Shown here: piece by piece, positions 7,179 to 8,012 of the stretch
Numbering within the stretch: the first letter of the stretch is position 1
Layout: each line of letters begins with the position of its first letter
Origin: Candidatus Krumholzibacteriia bacterium
GTDB lineage: Bacteria > Krumholzibacteriota > Krumholzibacteriia > LZORAL124-64-63
Assembly (NCBI GenBank): GCA_030632925.1
Contig: DAOVTU010000109.1
Location: forward strand, 1 to 8,012
Direction of reading: 5' to 3'
Length of the DNA stretch: 8,012 nt
The notes under the pieces: generated by a model
What the model saw: only the letters and a program-made list of their open reading frames with translations
The model's database searches: none
Told to the model about the DNA's origin: nothing
Program-made: the position numbers and the translations under genes

Positions 7179-7207
7179 ATTATAGGCAGGTCCTGATCAA
7201 CGGTCAA
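7179..7207 (-). promoter_or_regulatory. Sigma-70-type promoter for the M6-like / PorV-like unit
   Basis: On the minus strand TTGACC (7202-7207) and TATAAT (7179-7184) are separated by exactly 17 bp (7185-7201). The -10 is a perfect consensus match and the -35 matches five of six. Transcription should begin near 7172, giving a leader of about 108 nt before the ATG at 7064. The base run after the -10 is GC-rich (GCGCGG), a discriminator type often sensitive to ppGpp in Proteobacteria; that extension to this organism is inference. A second ATTGAC copy lies 16 bp further upstream (7219-7224). Confidence 0.8.
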
Positions 7208-7229
7208 TCGCGCTATCAGTCAATAAATC

Positions 7230-7286
7230 GGAGAGCCCAACGTGGTACCTGTCACCCCTGATCGACATTCCCTCGCCGGGCTCTCC
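7230..7286 (-). terminator. Probable terminator of the Ser/Arg-rich gene (long-looped inverted repeat)
   Basis: GGAGAGCCC (7230-7238) and GGGCTCTCC (7278-7286) are perfectly complementary over 9 bp with a 39-nt interval. On the minus strand the stem is followed by GATTTATTG, which is moderately T-rich. It lies about 150 nt after the stop at 7434, just before the next promoter. The long loop makes it less certain than the hairpin at 2534-2566, with which it shares the GAGAGCCC core. Confidence 0.5.
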
Positions 7287-7433
7287 AAACATGTGTCAGT
7301 GTCCCCGTCCGGTCGGTTTGCTACCCTATCCCGTATGGCTGCCAACCTCTTCGAGAATCCGGTCTCTCTCCGTCCGACGGGTGATGGGGGGAAACCACCA
7401 ACACACACTCAATTCCTATCTCAAACCTGCCAG

Positions 7434-8012
7434 CTACCGGCGCGACGATCCGCTGCGGCTGCTGGACTTGCTCGACCCGCCACCAGAACTGCTCCGGGAC
7501 GAGCCACCGCTGCTGCTACTGCCGCTGCGGGAACTGCCACTGGAACTGCTGGATTTGGACGAGGAACTGCTGCGTTTGTTCACGGTGCCGGAACTGCGCC
7601 CCGTGGATTTGCTGCTGCTGCTTTTGGTATTGGTCCGCGGCCGCACCGTGCTGCTGTTGTTGGTACGGGTGCTGGAGCTGGAATCGCTGCGGCGGCGGTT
7701 GTCCACCGTGCCACTGCGCGACCGGCTCGATTCGCGGCTGGATCCGGACTCGCTGCCGGTGGAATTCCAGACCCGGGTGCTGCGCTTGCGCGGCTGCACC
7801 GTTTTGGTGGTGCCCGAACTGCGACTGCGGCTGTTCTGCACGCCGCTGCTGCTGCTGCTGCTGCTGCTGCTTGAGCTGCTGCCTGTATTACGGCTGTTGC
7901 CAACAGTGGTCGAAGTATTGCTCGTACCCCGTGTACCTGATGAGCCGCTCACGCGGGAGGTCCCACGCCAGTCGTCATTGCTTCGCGAACTGCGGGTCAC
8001 GGGCACCAGCCC
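7434..8012 (-). CDS. Ser/Arg-rich low-complexity C-terminal tail of an unknown protein (cut by right edge)
   Basis: 192 codons end at TAG (7434-7436), and the frame stays open through the right edge, so the N-terminal part and true start lie outside. The GTG at 8006 is not a convincing start. In the 190 residues from that GTG I count about 80 Ser (42 percent), 27 Arg and 7 Lys against only 6 acidic residues, so the tail is strongly basic and surely disordered. It contains a run of 12 serines encoded mostly by AGC. This frame is preferred over the Ala-rich alternatives because the serines come from both unrelated codon families (AGC/AGT and TCC/TCG/TCT), which implies that the amino acid is what is conserved. 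No domain, catalytic motif or membrane segment is visible. Such tails occur on exported, nucleic-acid-binding and surface proteins alike, so no function is assigned. Confidence 0.65.
   Translation of the reverse strand, partial: GLVPVTRSSRSNDDWRGTSRVSGSSGTRGTSNTSTTVGNSRNTGSSSSSSSSSSSSGVQNSRSRSSGTTKTVQPRKRSTRVWNSTGSESGSSRESSRSRSGTVDNRRRSDSSSSTRTNNSSTVRPRTNTKSSSSKSTGRSSGTVNKRSSSSSKSSSSSGSSRSGSSSSGGSSRSSSGGGSSKSSSRSGSSRR
7845..7871 (-). repeat. Trinucleotide microsatellite, (AGC)9 on the coding strand
   Basis: Nine perfect GCT units on the plus strand read as AGC on the coding strand. With a TCA and two more AGC codons they encode the 12-serine run. Slippage here would add or remove serines without breaking the frame, so length polymorphism between strains is plausible. 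Confidence 0.9.

Larger units (their letters stand above)
7065..7433. other. Gene-free regulatory interval upstream of the M6-like gene
   Basis: These 369 bases separate two minus-strand genes. From right to left they hold the 3' flank of the Ser/Arg-rich gene, a long-looped inverted repeat that probably terminates it (7230-7286), a near-consensus promoter (7179-7207), and a leader of about 108 nt with hairpins and a 13-bp tandem repeat. Open frames crossing it lack ribosome binding sites and homology-like motifs. I see nothing more in 7287-7433. Confidence 0.7.

Noticed and set aside
7242..7874. Plus-strand Ala-rich open frame of 210 codons
   Set aside because: Its Ala runs are GCT/GCC readings of the AGC-rich serine tail on the other strand; it also begins inside the probable terminator hairpin.
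1..8012. CRISPR arrays, insertion sequences, tRNA or rRNA genes
   Set aside because: I saw no regularly spaced repeats with spacers, no transposase-like frame or terminal repeats, and no conserved tRNA or rRNA segments.

Overview
The window reads as a GC-rich stretch of a diderm (Gram-negative-type) bacterial chromosome. A lipid A biosynthesis hydrolase (LpxH-like), an exported HtrA-type protease and an outer-membrane barrel of the PorV/PorQ family all point to a cell with an LPS-containing outer membrane. The PorV-like barrel lies next to a very large exported protein with an M6-protease-like head, propeller-type repeats and a C-terminal domain resembling type IX secretion sorting domains. 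That combination is typical of the Fibrobacterota-Chlorobiota-Bacteroidota group and allied candidate phyla such as Eisenbacteria, Krumholzibacteriota or Latescibacterota. This placement is inference; no rRNA or other phylogenetic marker is present.

Layout, left to right. (a) 1-792, minus: N-terminal 264 codons of an HtrA serine protease, cut by the left edge. (b) 793-1116: gene-free, with inverted repeats. (c) 1117-1593, minus: a 158-residue coiled-coil protein of unknown function with a very strong ribosome binding site. (d) 1673-2491, plus: LpxH-like UDP-2,3-diacylglucosamine diphosphatase, divergent from (c). (e) 2534-2566: an 11-bp perfect hairpin between converging genes. (f) 2586-3542, minus: PorV/PorQ-family barrel. 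(g) 3627-7064, minus: 1145-residue exported M6-like protein. (h) 7065-7433: gene-free, holding a near-consensus sigma-70 promoter for (g) and (f), a repeat-rich leader, and a probable terminator for the gene to the right. (i) 7434-8012, minus: serine/arginine-rich C-terminal tail of a protein cut by the right edge.

Genes (g) and (f) look like one transcription unit: promoter at 7179-7207, 84 bp between the two genes, terminator at 2534-2566. A reasonable model is that the barrel helps export or display the large surface protein, as PorV does for sorting-domain cargo in Bacteroidota. The most notable point is that the M6-like domain keeps its fold signatures but has lost all three residues at the zinc-ligand positions, so it is probably a pseudoprotease used for binding or structure. 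The left half of the window (HtrA, LpxH, small coiled-coil protein) is general envelope biogenesis and quality control.
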